From positions 868,001-932,000 of the forward strand of contig NZ_VUOE01000001.1 in assembly GCF_008386635.1 (NCBI RefSeq): a DNA stretch of 64,000 nucleotides, given 5' to 3'. Positions 63,704-64,000 of this stretch are shown piece after piece; the first letter of the stretch is position 1, and every line of letters starts with the position of its first letter. A program made the translations under genes and the position numbers. A model generated the notes under the pieces. It was not told the DNA's origin. It was given only the letters and a program-made list of their open reading frames with translations, and did not search any database. This DNA comes from Maribacter flavus. GTDB lineage: Bacteria; Bacteroidota; Bacteroidia; Flavobacteriales; Flavobacteriaceae.

Positions 63704-64000
63704 CTATTTTGGCATTTTATCCATTTCCATGTGCAGCATGCTCCAACGGTGACCGTCCCTATCGATGAAGCCCATGGCGTACATCCATCCATCAACCTCA
63801 GCAGGTTCCGCAAAAATCCTGCCTCCGGCATTTTTCACTTTTTGGGCCATTTCATCGACTTCCGCTCTGGTCTGGGCATCCAGATTGATCAGCATCTCGG
63901 AACCTTGGTTGGTATCGGAAATCTCCGTCTGTGCAAAATGCTGAAAGGCATTTTCCGGAAAAAGCATCAGCACAAAATCATGCTCACCAATCAAAAAACT
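63704..64000 (-). CDS. VOC-family (glyoxalase-like) protein, 5' end cut by window edge
   Basis: The C-terminal ~98 residues are visible and the frame continues past the window. The residues EHDFVLMLFPENAFQ, then GGRIFAEPAEVDGWMYAMGF and a DRDGHRWSMLHM end form half of a vicinal oxygen chelate fold, similar to PhnB/YdhR-type glyoxalase-like proteins. Metal ligands cannot be fully listed. Substrate unknown. Confidence 0.85.
   Translation of the reverse strand, partial: SFLIGEHDFVLMLFPENAFQHFAQTEISDTNQGSEMLINLDAQTRAEVDEMAQKVKNAGGRIFAEPAEVDGWMYAMGFIDRDGHRWSMLHMEMDKMPK

Noticed and set aside
1-64000. CRISPR arrays, integrases, transposases, phage genes
   Set aside because: No repeat-spacer array and no recognisable mobile-element gene was found on either strand; the repeats seen are coding repeats or hairpins.

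Overview
The window is 64 kb of a flavobacterial (Bacteroidota) chromosome, probably from a marine, respiratory Flavobacteriaceae member. The evidence is a fused CcoN-CcoO cbb3 oxidase, promoter -7 elements of the TAnnTTTG type instead of -10 boxes, little Shine-Dalgarno signal, lipoproteins with Cys followed by Ser/Asp/Lys runs, an S16 protein with a long acidic tail, and a DNA polymerase III alpha chain with an N-terminal proofreading domain. I see no insertion sequence, integrase, phage gene or CRISPR array.

Layout. 1-917: end of a secreted (alpha/alpha)-barrel-like protein, followed by a small membrane protein. 1.2-12.7 kb: a microaerobic respiration block with a universal stress protein, an Fnr-type regulator, the divergent ccoI, ccoS-ccoNO-ccoQ-ccoP, ccoG-ccoH, a SafE-like membrane protein, a two-TM protein and a truncated haemoglobin. 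12.8-17.6 kb: a Tat-exported Gfo/Idh/MocA protein, a hemN-usp operon and a nucleotidyltransferase. 17.6-18.3 kb: a gene-free stretch with a long hairpin and orphan terminators. 18.3-23.7 kb: metallophosphoesterase/glycosyltransferase/GH1 operon, glutaryl-CoA dehydrogenase, trmN6. 23.8-31.3 kb: a five-repeat CHRD lipoprotein, a sulfatase, a haem-binding dehydrogenase-like lipoprotein and a sugar isomerase. 31.3-40.6 kb: housekeeping genes (rimM, rpsP, dnaE, trxA, a DUF58 protein, tRNA-Asp) and a seven-haem cytochrome. 41.0-46.2 kb: two tandem TPR-LytS sensor kinases with one LytTR regulator. 46.4-53.8 kb: small membrane protein, lipoproteins with cadherin-like repeats, and a three-gene unit with a cytoplasmic trypsin-like protease. 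53.9-63.6 kb: ten tightly packed genes for unfamiliar membrane proteins and lipoproteins. The right edge cuts a VOC-family gene.

The strongest regulatory result is an Fnr-type regulon read directly from the DNA. Four TGAY-N4-RTCA dyads lie upstream of usp, fnr/ccoI (shared), ccoS and hemN. In all five promoter directions the dyad centre is exactly 33 bp from the centre of a TAnnTTTG-like -7 element. This matches the geometry expected of an activator overlapping the -35/-33 region. It ties copper loading, the oxidase, oxygen-independent haem synthesis and stress proteins to one oxygen-responsive regulator that probably also controls itself.

The least understood parts are the protease unit (50.0-52.7 kb) and the envelope cluster (53.9-63.6 kb). 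These are the best candidates for an undescribed system. Their functions given here are inference. All reading was by eye; no database search, GC calculation or structure prediction was run.
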